Origin: Voacanga thouarsii | Taxonomy: Eukaryota; Streptophyta; Magnoliopsida; Gentianales; Apocynaceae | Assembly (NCBI GenBank): GCA_026120185.1 | Contig: JANUWF010001165.1 | Location: 1,798,001-1,862,000, forward strand | DNA length: 64,000 nt | Direction of reading: 5' to 3' | Part shown: piece by piece, positions 47,473-58,875 of the stretch | How positions within the stretch are numbered: position 1 is the stretch's first letter | How the letters are laid out: the number at the start of each line of letters is the position of its first letter | The notes under the pieces: generated by a model | The model's input: the letters and a program-made list of their open reading frames with translations, nothing else | The model's database searches: none | What the model was told of the DNA's origin: nothing | Translations under genes and position numbers: made by a program

Positions 47473-47511
47473 ACTAGATGGCCAAGGGAAGTTAAGCTTC
47501 CCTAGGCCACC
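46930..47511. repeat. Array of eight palindromic (hairpin) repeats
   Basis: Eight units starting near 46930, 47015, 47085, 47155, 47228, 47295, 47366 and 47475, spaced 67-85 bases, except the last, which is pushed apart by an AT microsatellite. Each unit is an imperfect palindrome: an arm of the type ggcggcctagggaa, a spacer of about 5-12 bases, and the complementary arm ttccctaggccgcc. Linkers often contain cacacttgaag. Arms are GC-rich against an AT-rich background. Transcripts in either direction would fold into a row of hairpins. Confidence 0.85.
47422..47469. repeat. (AT)n microsatellite within the hairpin array
   Basis: Uninterrupted AT run of about 24 units between hairpin units seven and eight. 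Confidence 0.95.
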
Positions 47512-47520
47512 ATTTTCTTG

Positions 47521-48897
47521 CTCTAGGCTGCCTGGTTCATGTGTAATTCGTTTATTGTTCTTCATTTTTGCTATTGTTAGCCTGGAGGGCTTTCTCCTCT
47601 GTTTTGATTTATGATAAACATTGATGTGGACTAACTTATGTAATCTATATATGATAGGATATGTTCAACCTCAGTTCTTTCAAGGCAGGCAAATGAGACT
47701 GCTATGCAGCTCCTAAGTAAATAGAACCTAAATGAGTAATTGATCAAGTATAACTTCAACTTAAGAGCTTGCATACTGTGAAGCCTTTGTGAAAGAACTA
47801 TAGACTAGGAATTTTTGTAAAGGTATTAATTGTAAATTCCTATGTCTCTTTAACTTTTGATCATTTTTTTTTTTTTTACCTAGAAGTACTTAAAAATGAT
47901 TTCAAAAGAAAATGATATTTCTAAATCTAAATTTTCGAATGAAATAGTTTCAAATGGACCTCTGAATCCAAAACATCATCCAATGATCTGTAGCATTTTT
48001 CAAAATATATCTCTTTGCGAAAAGTGCTATTTTGGACAAACATTTTGGATAGACATCCTTCCACCTTGTGAATCCAAAATCCTAGAAATCCTGACAGAAT
48101 GTAACTAGCAGTTACTAGCCATTGGGACTTCGGATTTGGCTGCTACAAAAGCCCTTAGAACTTGATTGTGATTTAAAATTTTATGCTATCTGTCTTAGAA
48201 ACATTCTTACACTTTAGAATACAAAAATCTCCCTTTTTATTGGTACTTGAAAGTGAAATAAAATTGTTCTAAAGGTAAAAGATTGTGGTGCTTAGTTGTT
48301 CATATTCTGCTCAATCTGTGAGCTATCTCCATACTCTCTCTTAAATTAATTTTGTATCGAAGTTAAGAAGGTAAAACCCAGTTGAGGTGAGCCTTAATTG
48401 TTGTGTTTAAAGAAGTTGGGTGTAAAATTAAGTGGTGATCCTCTTATATAAGATTTGTGTCACCTACCACCATTAATTTGGGAAAAAATTTTATTGAGTG
48501 GTGTTAAAATCTATAAGTAAGAACTTAAGGTAGTGGATGTAGATCATTTAATGATCGAATGACTATAAATTTTTTAGTCTTTCCTTATGTTATTTGCCTA
48601 AATTTCTTCACTAAATTTTTGCTGTCTTTAGATCTTAAATGCTATATTTTTTTCTCTAAAATATGTGGCTCATTTAAGACTTGTGCATTCTGCAGTAAAG
48701 CTATCATAGATACCTCAACTTCTTGACTTTATTTCAGACTATTCTCTGACCATTTCGTACTGGTTTAAAACATCCCTGTCTACACTCTTGAAGCCACAAA
48801 GCAACTCTGCATTTATTTTTTTTTTAAAGGGCATCAAAAATTTCATTTGTTTGCCATAAACCTTATTCAGCCCCCCCCCCCCCTAGGGTTTATGAAT
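47521..48897 (+). other. Probable 5' LTR region of the SIRE-like element
   Basis: No coding sequence recognised. A TATA-like word (ttatataag, 48444-48452) and, at the end, a run of 13 C (48871-48883) followed by tagggtt, resembling the C-rich LTR ends of plant copia elements. The LTR start was not fixed: TGTTAGCCTGG at 47574 and the array edge at 46912 are candidates. The 70-residue ORF at 47896-48108 has no recognisable similarity. Confidence 0.5.
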
Positions 48898-48909
48898 TTG
48901 TATAAGAGT
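48898..48909 (+). other. Decayed primer binding site, initiator tRNA-Met
   Basis: ttgtataagagt, 9 of 12 matches to TGGTATCAGAGC, followed by attggcc, in the expected place between the C-rich LTR end and the gag start. Confidence 0.6.
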
Positions 48910-48957
48910 ATTGGCCTACACTATTTTTGTTTTAACAGCCTTGTAGCAAAGATCCAT

Positions 48958-50740
48958 ATGACAAACATATTTGCTCTACCTTACATTGAAGGGTCTTCTA
49001 CAAATAGACCTCTTTTGATCAATGGAAGCAACTACACATTCTGGAAAAATAGGATAAAAATATATGTTTGCTCAATAAACTTTGAACTGTGGAACCTGAT
49101 TGAAAATGGACCATTTGTCCCAACCAAAGTTGTTAGAGGCAAAATAGTGCCTAAAGAAAGTGATGAATACAGCAGTGATAATAATGCTAAAATGACCTTA
49201 AACTATCAAGCAATGAATATTCTATGTTGTGCTCTCGATGCAAACAAATACAATCATGTGAGTGGTTGTGATTCAGCTCATGACATATAGAGACTACATG
49301 AGGTCACCCATAAGGGAACTATTCAAGCGAAGGAATCAAAGCTAGGACTTTTAGTTCAAGACTATGAAGTATTCACTATAAAGCTAAGTGTGAATATAAC
49401 TCATATGTTCACTCGATTCACAAATATCATGAATGGACTAAAGGCTTATGCGAAAATTTATTCCCTCGATGAGCAAAACAAAAAAATGTTTAATGATTTG
49501 CCAAAAAGTTGGCAGCAAAAAATCTTGGCTATAGAGGGATCTAAAAACATGAATAGCTTGCCAACTAAAGAGCTAATTGACCCTCTATTAACCCATGAAA
49601 TGAAATTTAAAAGGTTTTAAGAGCATGACCATGATAACAAAGGGAAATGAGGAATGGCCTTAAAAGCAACCGATGAGGAAATCAACAATGTTCAAACCGA
49701 TAGTGATGGCAGTACTAATTTGGACATAGAGAAAATGGCCATGGTTTCCAGAAAGTTTAGAAAAATGTTGAAAAAAGGCCATTTCAAAAAGGTTAAGAAG
49801 TTTATTAAAAAGAAGCGACAAACCTCTTCTTTCAAATCTCGATGTTTTGAATGCAAAAGCATGGAGCACTTCATCGCTGATTATCCAGTAGTGAAAGAAA
49901 AGGAAGCTAAGCAATTCAAAAAGAAGAATAAAGGCCCCAAGATGAAGAAAGGAAAATGGTTGATTGGGAGTTGGGACCAAGCTGAATCCGAGACTGAAAA
50001 AAGCTGTGAATTTGAAAATAAAAAAGCCAACATTTGCTTTATTGCCATGGAGGATAAGGTAAATCCTACCTCTCTAAATTTGATATCTGAATTGCATGAT
50101 TCTGAACGTGAAAAACTTGATGACCTAAATGAGCTGCTTTTCGATTTGTTTCATGAGCTTAAAAAACTATCTAGAAGAAATAAGGAAATGAAAGTGAAAA
50201 ATAATTTCTTGTTAGATGAAAATGGAAAGCTGTTAAATAAAAATAATATTTTACTTGGTGCTCAAATATTGAAAAGGATGTTGTCCTCAACATTTTGCAT
50301 TGTATGTCTCTAGAAAATAAATACTTGTGTGACAAAGTGCTTTATCTTGAAATTATGGTCAACAATTTTAATGATATGAAAAATAGAATTGATGACCTCA
50401 CCACATGCATTGGGAAATTCACAAATGGCAAAAAAAAAACTTGAAAAAATTACTTGGTGGACAACACATAGTAGGAAACTGAAATGGTCTTGGGTATAGG
50501 CACAAAATTAATGAAAATTATAGACCATACTTTGTTAATGATAGCACTTTATATGGGACGCAATTGTTGCAAATGTTCTGGAAAATCTGGACACAAAACA
50601 TCTAAGCGTTATATTAGAAAAAAAAAAAGTAGAATTTAGCACAAAAACAAATTGGAAGGTAAAAAGTACTATTACTAACCTTCATGGACCTAAGAAGGTA
50701 TGAGTACCAAAAATCACTCTTCCATGTTATGTAGAGGAAC
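48958..50740 (+). pseudogene. SIRE-like gag
   Basis: The likely start is the ATG at 48958 (MTNIFALPYIEGSSTNRPLL), since the upstream ATG at 48847 lies before the primer site. Blocks: 48958-49290 (INGSNYTFWKNRIKIYV, ELWNLIENGPFVPTKV); 49390-49620 (FTRFTNIMNGLKAY, LPKSWQQKILAIEGSKN); 49654-50313 with a zinc knuckle (CFECKSMEHF, near 49840; last Cys lost) and a helical, charged stretch (SEREKLDDLNELLFDLFHEL); and a second knuckle near 50558-50600 (CCKCSGKSGH). The long extension between two knuckles is usual for SIRE. Frameshifts between blocks. Confidence 0.85.
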
Positions 50741-50742
50741 AC

Positions 50743-53700
50743 TTGTTAGACAACATGAGCTCCACAAAGTGGTTCTTGGATAGTGGATGCTCAAGGCAAT
50801 TGACTAGAAATGTTGGACTGCTAGAAAATATTCAAGTTAAAAATGATGGATTTGTCACATTTGAGGATAAAAAAAAAAAAGGAAAGATTCATAGGATATG
50901 TGACATTGGTAAGGGATCATCTACCATCATCAAACAAGTGCTATTAATTGATAAATTAAAGTACAATTTGCTTAGCCTCAGCTGACTATGTAATAATGGT
51001 TGCAAAGTTGCTTTGAAAAAGGTTCTTGCGTCATCATGGATAGTTCCAGCAATAAATCTATTTTTGTTGCTAACCGTGTTGGAAATGTCTATGTACTTTA
51101 TCTTGATGATCTTGTGGCTTATAATAATATATGCCTCTTTGTGAATGATGATGATAGCTACATTTGACATAGAAGGTTGGGTCATGTATCTATCGATTTG
51201 CTAAATAAATTATCCTCAAAGGATCTTCTTAGAGGACTACCCAAAATGAGATTTGATAAAAATTGAGTTTGTGATGCTTACCAATTTGGAAAATAAACCA
51301 AAACCTCTTTTAAACCCAAGAAAATGATTTCTACATCAAAACCTCTTTAATTCATACACATGGATTTGTTTAGACCTATGAGAACCACTAGTCTTGGTGG
51401 TAAGAGGTATGCCAATGTGATTGAGGATGATTTCTCAAGATTCACTTAGACTTTATTTCTCGCTCAAAAAGATAAAACCTTTACTGAATTTTTAAAACTA
51501 CTCAAACGTGTTCAAAATTTCCTTAGTTGCAAATTGATTTCAATTATAATTGACAATGGCAAAGAATTTTGCAACCATTACTTTACAAAATTCTATGATG
51601 AAAGTGGTGTTTCATACAATTTTTCAATAGCCAAAACTCCTCAATAAAATGGTGTGTTTGAGAGGAAAAATAGAATATTGCAAGAAATGGCAAGATCAAT
51701 ACTTTGTGAAAACTCCCTTTCAAAATATTTTTGGTTGAGGCTGTGAATATAGCCTGCTATATTGTCAACCGTGTTACACTAAGACCTTTTCTAAGAAAAA
51801 CTCCTTTTGAACTTATATTTGACAAAGTTCCATCCATTTCATACTTTAAAACTTTTGGATATAAATTTTTGTCCTCAATACTCATGACAACTTTGGAAAA
51901 TTTAATATCAAATCCAATAAGGCTATATTTCTTGGATATTCTAACAACAAAAGGCATATACAATATAGAATAGAAGAACTCTATGTGTGAAAGAATCAGT
52001 ATATTTTGTGTTTGATGAATCAAATATATAGTCTTCTAAAAATGATGAAGATGATTTAGGTATCTCAAAATAAAATAGCAGTGAGTAGCGTATGGCTCCT
52101 CCACTTGATATTCATGCCAAAGAAGAGGAATTAGAAGAACAAGCCGAAGAAAATAAATAAAGAACTGAAGAGCCCACAAATCAAGATCTGTCAAAAGATT
52201 GGTAGTATAAAATTGTACATCTAAAAGAACAGATCATAGTTATCCTAGTTGCGGAGTCAAAACTAGAGGTATTTTGTTGATAATATTGCTCTACTCTCTA
52301 GCACTGAACCTAATTGTATTGATCCAGCCTTACATGATGAATTTTAGATTATGGTCATGCAAGAAAAACTAAACCAATTTGAAGGGAATCAAGTTTGAAA
52401 GCTTATCCCTAGACCAGTTGACCAGCCCATAATTGGAACCAAGTGGGTTTTCAGAAATAAACTTGATAAGCATGGTATTGTTATTAGAAATAAAGCTAAA
52501 TTAGTTGCCTAAGGATTCAATCAAGAAGAGGTCATTGATAATGATGAAACTTTTACTCCCGTTGTTCGGTTAGAGTAAATAAGAAGGTTATTTGAATTTA
52601 CATCTTTCAAAGGTTTTACACTCTGCCAAATGGATGTTAAAAGTATTTTCTTAGATGGTTTCAATGAAGAAGAAGTATATGTGGAATAACCTCCTAGTTT
52701 TACACATGAATGTTTTCCAAACCACGTTTTTAAACTCTCCAAAGCCCTTTATGGTTTAAAACAAGCTCCAAGAGCATGGTATGAAAGGCTTAGTGGTTTT
52801 CTTCTTTCAAAAGGTTTCTCAAGAGGCTTAGTCGACACCACATTATTTATCAAATTTAAAAATTATGATGATATCGTAATTGTGAAAACATATGTCAATG
52901 ATATTATTTTTTGTGCTATTAATGATTCCTTATGTAAGAAATTTGCTAAGACAATGCAGTAAGAGTTTGAAATGAGCATGATGGGAGAACTTAATTTCTT
53001 TCTCGGACATCAAATCAAGCAAACCAAAGATGGAATCTTCTTAAATCAAGCTAAGTATGCAAAAGAACTACTTAAAATGTTTAGTATAAATGAAGTAAAA
53101 GAAATAAGTACACCTATGAGTACATCATTAAATCTTGATAAAGATGAAAAAGGTAAGAAAGTGGATGAATCAAAATATAGAGGTATCATCTAAAGTCTTC
53201 TTTATCTTACTGCCAGTCGGCCTGATATTATGTTCTAGTATGTATTTGTGCTTGATTTCAATCATGTCTAAAAGAATCTCATCTATGTGATGTAAAACAT
53301 AGCCTTAGATACTTAACTAGGACACATGACTATGGCTTATGGTATCCTCAATCTAATTTATTTGATCTTATAGGATACACGGATGCTGACTATACCTGGT
53401 GCAAAGTTCAGAAAAAAAGCACCAGTGGATACTGTCAATTTCTTGAACATTCTCTTGTCTCCTAGTATAGTAAGAAGCAAGCTTGTGTCTTTCTCTCAAT
53501 AACCAAAGCAGAATACATTGCTGCAAGTAGTTGTTGTGCACAAATTTTGTGGATGAAAAACACTTTGCTTGACTTTGGTTTAAAATTTAACTGCATACCT
53601 ATTCTATATGATAATACTAGTGTCATCAATCTAACCAAGAATCCTATTTAGCATTTAGAACTAAGCACGTTGAAATTAAGCATCATTTTATTAGAAATCA

Positions 53701-53830
53701 TGTGCTTAGAGTGATGTGTGTATAGAATATATTACAATTGATGAATAGCTTATAGATATTTTCACTAAACCTCTAACCAAAGTTAGATTCAATCATCTGA
53801 GAAGAGGTTTGAGAATTACCAAAATTATGT
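50743..53830 (+). pseudogene. SIRE-like copia pol
   Basis: Protease 50743-50985 (WFLDSGCSRQLTRN; active-site DSG kept). Pre-integrase region near 51165-51240 (HRRLGHVSIDLLNKLS). Integrase 51350-51990: catalytic residues still seen in MDLFRPM, IIDNGKEF and FERKNRIL, though stops lie between them. RT 52390-53200: GTKWVFRNKLDKHG, LCQMDVKSIFLDGF, LSKALYGLKQAPRAWYERL, and YVNDIIF in place of YVDD. RNase H 53370-53790: GYTDADYTWC, KKSTSGYCQFL, KAEYIAAS, then TKHVEIKHHFIRNHVL and IFTKPL. At least ten in-frame stops or shifts. A dead polyprotein gene; order and words are clear. Confidence 0.9.
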
Positions 53831-54338
53831 AACTAACAATTTTGACAAAGATTTATTCGTTCGTCCTTGCAGAACTTCTATAAATACACATTTTTGGACG
53901 GTGATTTTGGATGCAATATCTGTGAAACTTGAATATAAAATTCCTGAGACAAAATTTCTCTGGATCAGTTTTCTGGGTGAACGAATTTGGACATTGTCTG
54001 AGTCCAAACTAGCAGTAGCCTAAAATAGTGCAAAGCCCATTTTTTTTTTTTAATACTCTAATGAAAAAGCGCATGAGTCCAGAACCCAGTTTTTAAATTT
54101 TTAAAATGTCCACAATTTTCAAAAAAGACCCACCATATCTTTAATGAAATCTTTGTTAAGGGTACTTGATTGTATTTATCTACTCAAATACCTAGGAAAT
54201 CTCAAAAAAGGGTGCTACTTTTCTCTTCTTGAAATCTGAAACCATAATTGATCTCTCTGTTTATCTCTCACTTCGTATCTTCACCTTTTTCTCTGAAACA
54301 AAAAGTCTCTCGTCTGATAAAGGAACTGAACAAAAAAT

Positions 54339-57300
54339 GTGGAAGGGCAAGAAAAGCAATATAGTGGCAAAGACAAAAGCTGCTGTCAACACCTAACCTG
54401 CCATCAAACTAAAGCCAAGAAGGCTGTCGCTGAAGAAACAACTTCGTTGTTTGACTCATCACAAGAGCTTCCTGTACAGGAAAGCTCTGAAACTCAGGTA
54501 CCTCGATTTCTCGATTTAAAATACGAATCTGAGTTTAATGACTAGCTATGTAGGAATAGAATTGTAATCTCTGGATATTGGGTCGATGCTAAGGCATTTT
54601 TTAAACATTGCTAATATTTTGAATTTGTTTGAGACGCTTGGTTGGGAGGGCCTTGTTACCAGTAGATGAAAAATTATATGCCACACTGGTTTGGAATTTT
54701 ATTCCAATTTGAGAAAAAAAAAAGGCTTGACGAGACTGGCAGAGGTTTTATGGTACAATGGTATACCTCTAGAGTAGGTTGTGTAAATATGGAATTTGAC
54801 CATTGGATGTTGAATTGAATTTTTGGAGTTAGAGATAAAGGAATCCAATTCTTTGAAATGAACAAATTTCTAGAAGAATCGAATCTATTTGATTTGGGAA
54901 GGTTTGAGGCAAGGTTTACTGGAGGGAAAAGTTTTAAAAATTCAAATGACAAAAATTCAAAGTGGCTGAATGGTTTTGAAATGATTTTGCACCATATGGT
55001 GTCTACTATGTTTGCACCAAGTTTTGGGCATAAAACATCTGTATCATGCAAATGATATTGATGTTGGCCTTGTTTGAAGGAAGATATATCAACTTTAGTT
55101 TTCTGGCAGTAAAGCTGATGCTTCAGTATATCTCATAAGGCGCTACCCTATAGAAATCTCTTGACCAAAGTCTTTAGGCATTTCAACGTGAATCTCAATA
55201 CTTGTACTCCTAAACATCTTAAGACAAATATGTACAACATGGAATCCTTTGAGAAAATGGGATTTGTACAAGTGAACAATGAGTGGGTCTTTCTTAGGGA
55301 TGTGTCAAATGAGGAACGGGAAAAGCTTCTTGAAATCAAGGCTGAAGGAAAGAAGAATGCACCTGCTATATCAATAGGAACAAAAAGGAAGGCTAAAATA
55401 GCAGAGGAATCTTCACATGAGGGTACACAAAAGACTGAGGAAAGTGGACTGACTCAGAGCATCTTAAATGCTTTAAATAGTTTAGCTGAAAAATTTAACG
55501 GATTTAGCGCAAAAGTTAAGACTGAGTTGTAAAATTTGGGAAATAGATTGAGCAATGTGGAGGGAAAGAAAGTGGAAAAGACTACTGAAGAAGTCTCTGA
55601 TGAACCAGTCATTCCCTTTCCACACAAAGATGAGTTTGCAAAGGATTCTGTACACTCCCCCACAACTAAGAAAGCTACCACTGAAGAAGTTCCAGCTGCA
55701 GCGACTATAGTACCCATAGTTAAACAAATTCCATCTCAACCAGTTGAACTGATGCCTACTGCACCATCTGTTGATCCAACTACCACTGCAAAGGACAAGC
55801 CAACTGGCAAGCCAATTCCCGCAGGTAGCTCTTTGGGACACATGGTCTGTTAGAATTCGTGGATTCCTAAACGCAAAAAATATCCATGAATCCCTTCTGA
55901 TGGCCTAAGCCAAATGATTAAGATGATCTACGGATTACAGAATTATCTCTGTTCGACGTAATCAAGATCCTTAGATTTTGATTTTGCTGTCATACGTGCA
56001 ACTCGAACGATCACCAGACACTGTAATGTGCGAATACCCTCTATCAAATATACACAACAAACTAACTCATTACCCCAAGAATGCTAGCACCTAGGGTTTG
56101 AGAGGCTTAAATTTTTCTAGTGAATAGAGGCACGAATATAAATAAAACCGCTAGGGTTTTTTTTTAAAACCACCTGAACCTCTTGAAGTTTAACTCTGAT
56201 AATATCTTATCATATTTTATTTTAAATTCAAATTAAATTAAAGCTGATATGATAAGTTTCTTCCATTATCTTGGTAATTTAACTAATTAATTTACCGAGT
56301 TAGATTCTTACAATTTGGACATCATCTAGATACATCGAATGTAGACATATTTCCAGATTCATCGAACCTGGTTACCAGAAAAATAATCTAATGAGTTCAC
56401 TTATTGTGTGACCCTATAGGTTCATTTAATACGAGTAGTGTGCCCAAATCATATTTAAATGGCCTACAAGTTATAAGCAGTTTCTAGTAAAATATTATAA
56501 CTATCCAAGTTAAATGAAGATCAGTAATCTCTTTGAACCAAACCATAACTTTATTTTTAGTCCTTTTATCACACGATATCCAGATTAAGCATAAGGCACG
56601 GAGCATGTCATCCTTATTAAGCTTAATCAATTATTTCTTGATCACATAGTAGACTATTCAAATAAATGATATCAATATCTTAGATTGATATATTTGACCA
56701 TGGCCATGCTTTTTAACAGTCTAAGTTATCAAGAGGCCTATGGATATCTCTCCCATAATTGAGAAGGACAAATTCCTTCACTATCAATTATATTCCTCTC
56801 CCTGATTTATTTTGTATCTAATAGTAGTCTAATTTATTATCTGGTTAAATGCAATTTTAGACAACATCAAAATATAGAATTTATCAAGTAGGAAATTTTG
56901 ATGAATTCAGGTTGAAGGACTTTTAATATCATTATGGCTAGCAAGTACTTATGACATGTTGCATGAAGTACTCTCACCGTGGTTCATGTCCAATACAATG
57001 TTCTCTAACATTTATTTATGTTTTGACTTGATATCACATATATCCATGACCAATAAAACATAGCCATTAAGTCACAAACATACTAATCTTACTTTATTAT
57101 TGTTCCACTAATAATAATTGATCAGAGATAGTTTAAGAATAGGCAATGTATTGATTGTAGGGTTTTACTATCAAGTCACGTACTTGATGATCACAAAACT
57201 AAATGCATTATTCATGGAAATGCCTCATATTACTATATAATACATAATGAGAATAGTATAAGTACAAATTGACTCTAGGGCATATCCCTAACATGGTGAA

Positions 57301-57394
57301 ACATGTGGTAGCCAAAAGAAAGTCAAGTAGGATTGCTGGACAGCATTTCAAGATGGGTGCTAGCTCTATGCCCAAGACCATTCACATTTCTTGA
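54339..57394 (+). pseudogene. SIRE env-like ORF (plant transposon-domain protein), split by a solo LTR
   Basis: Third gene of the element, about 500 bases after pol. Open pieces are 54339-54545, 54858-55055 (FDLGRFEARFTGGKSFKNSN, ILHHMVSTMFAPSFGHKTS), 55161-55532 (RNEW-like VQVNNEWVFLRDVSN; LNALNSLAEKFNGF) and 55536-55847 (SNVEGKKVEKTTEEVSD and a proline and threonine-rich tail). The solo LTR 55848-57293 then interrupts it. The frame resumes at 57294 (KHVVAKRKSSRIAGQHF) and stops near 57394. The middle has the words of the putative plant transposon protein domain (LPYRNLLTKVFRHFNV). A signal peptide or clear membrane segment was not seen. The role of these proteins is not known; env-like is a positional name. 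Confidence 0.75.
55848..57293 (-). repeat. Solo LTR inside the env-like ORF
   Basis: 1446 bp, TGTTAGAATTCG on the left and atccctaaca on the right; the minus-strand reading starts TGTTAGGGATATGCCCTAGAG, a copia-type LTR start. Flanks tggtc (55843-55847) and tggtg (57294-57298) form a target duplication with one change. The ORF reading frame continues across it. Related in its start to the solo LTR at 38648-40382. Confidence 0.88.
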
Positions 57395-58629
57395 TGCTTA
57401 TTGCTTGCTGACTTTCGAAGCACAGATACTTTACTCTGATTAACAATTTTATATGCTTTCTGTAACACCCCACATTTTCTTCTTGATGTAGTGGGCCGGG
57501 CTTAGGTGGGATGTCGCCCTGTCTGAAGTCTCAGACTAGGGGTCTTTATAACGATTTAATCTTAAAGTAAGCAGGTAAAGTCGAAATTGGAGTAAATCTA
57601 TGAAACATGCTCTTTATTTATATAAACATATGAGTCACGATGGTACATTGTCATAATTCCCAAAATACATAAGTTGAAACTTCTCGTAGTCTATATACAA
57701 TAATCACTCCAAAGGATTTGCTATCCAGTGCTATAGAAGAAGTCTTGGAGTACCATTGTTATTTTTCTGCTCCAATCCCTAAAAAAAGAGACAAACATAC
57801 GTGTGAGTGGTAAACTCAGTGAGTCCCGTGTATGTTCCAGTGTTTTGCTTAGAAGAGAAAAACGATTTTCAAAATCTTTGCTGAAGTAAATTTTATAACA
57901 GGGAAAATAGCAGTGATTGATAAGTTCATGTCATTTTATCATGTCCGTTCGAAAAATAGTAATTTCCAAACATATGGCCCCTCATTTTAATAAATTGCGG
58001 GTTCTTCCCCAATTAGAAGTGCGACCCGCGTGCAAAGTTCAAAGAACTTTGCCTTCGGCTGCACAGTTTCTTGTGCCAGGGACTGCACCTTATAGCACGT
58101 CACCCGTGTCAGGCCGGAAGGGTGAGTAGCGTACAAATGTACCTCACCGTGCACTTAGGTATCTTTTACATGCCACCATCAGCCAGGGGTCCCAATCTTG
58201 ACGTCAATCACCATTGAGGTGGCAAGGAGTCAAATGCCCCAAACATCCCATCCTTATTCCAGCGAATGACTCAAAACAACAAGCGTTCACAAATGCATTG
58301 ACACACACAGCAGTTGCCAGGGACTAAACGGCTAGCCAGGATTACTTATCCCAATATCCTATCGCCCTGTTTGGAGTAAGACAATCCCCAGAACTAGCCA
58401 GGTTACTTGGGGTCGTCTATCTCTAACATGGACTAGTATAAAAGTCAAAGTCCTTGCTGAGTACTCAACGCAATAATACCCACCCCATCTGACTGATCAG
58501 GCCAGAGGGTCATCTGATCCCAGAGGATCTTCAAATCAAAACATTTTGGGGCCAAAACAACATTTTCCAAAATCATGTTGAAACCAAATAAAAGATTCTA
58601 TTCACACATCAAAACGTGTTTCCAAAAGC

Positions 58630-58875
58630 AACCAGGTTATTTTCCCCGTACTTAATCAAAAAAGTCATTTTTCCAAGGGTATTCGGGTTATTTCACCCAT
58701 TCTAGATTCCAAAAGACTTTTTGAGGATATTCGGGTCATTTTCCATTACCTGATTTGAAAAATATTCGCAAAAGATCCAATTGGGATATTTCGGTCATTT
58801 ACCGAATACCCGAGTTCCAAGAGTCTTCATAAAATATTCCAATAAGGATATTTGGATTATTCTCCAAATACCCGA
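58630..58875. repeat. Diverged tandem repeats, about 47-60 bp unit
   Basis: Five copies of a phrase like ggatattcgggtcattttcc, at about 58634, 58684, 58731, 58790 and 58850. Copies four and five also carry the complement (ccgaatacccga, ccaaatacccga) and so are partly palindromic. Confidence 0.75.

Larger units (their letters stand above)
46912..57460 (+). mobile_element. SIRE/Maximus-like copia element (3' end beyond the insertion at 57461)
   Basis: Plus-strand copia element. Order: upstream region with hairpin array and TATA, primer site (48898-48909), gag, protease, integrase, RT, RNase H, then an additional env-like ORF, the hallmark of the SIRE/Maximus lineage. The left limit is where the Athila-like LTR ends and may not be the true LTR start. 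The right side is interrupted by the chromovirus at 57461, and the 3' LTR is not in the window. All frames are broken. Confidence 0.8.

Noticed and set aside
46930..47511. Row of miRNA genes
   Set aside because: Arms are short, units are tandem and GC-rich palindromes, and no typical precursor length or single mature arm can be argued from sequence alone. Kept as a hairpin array only.
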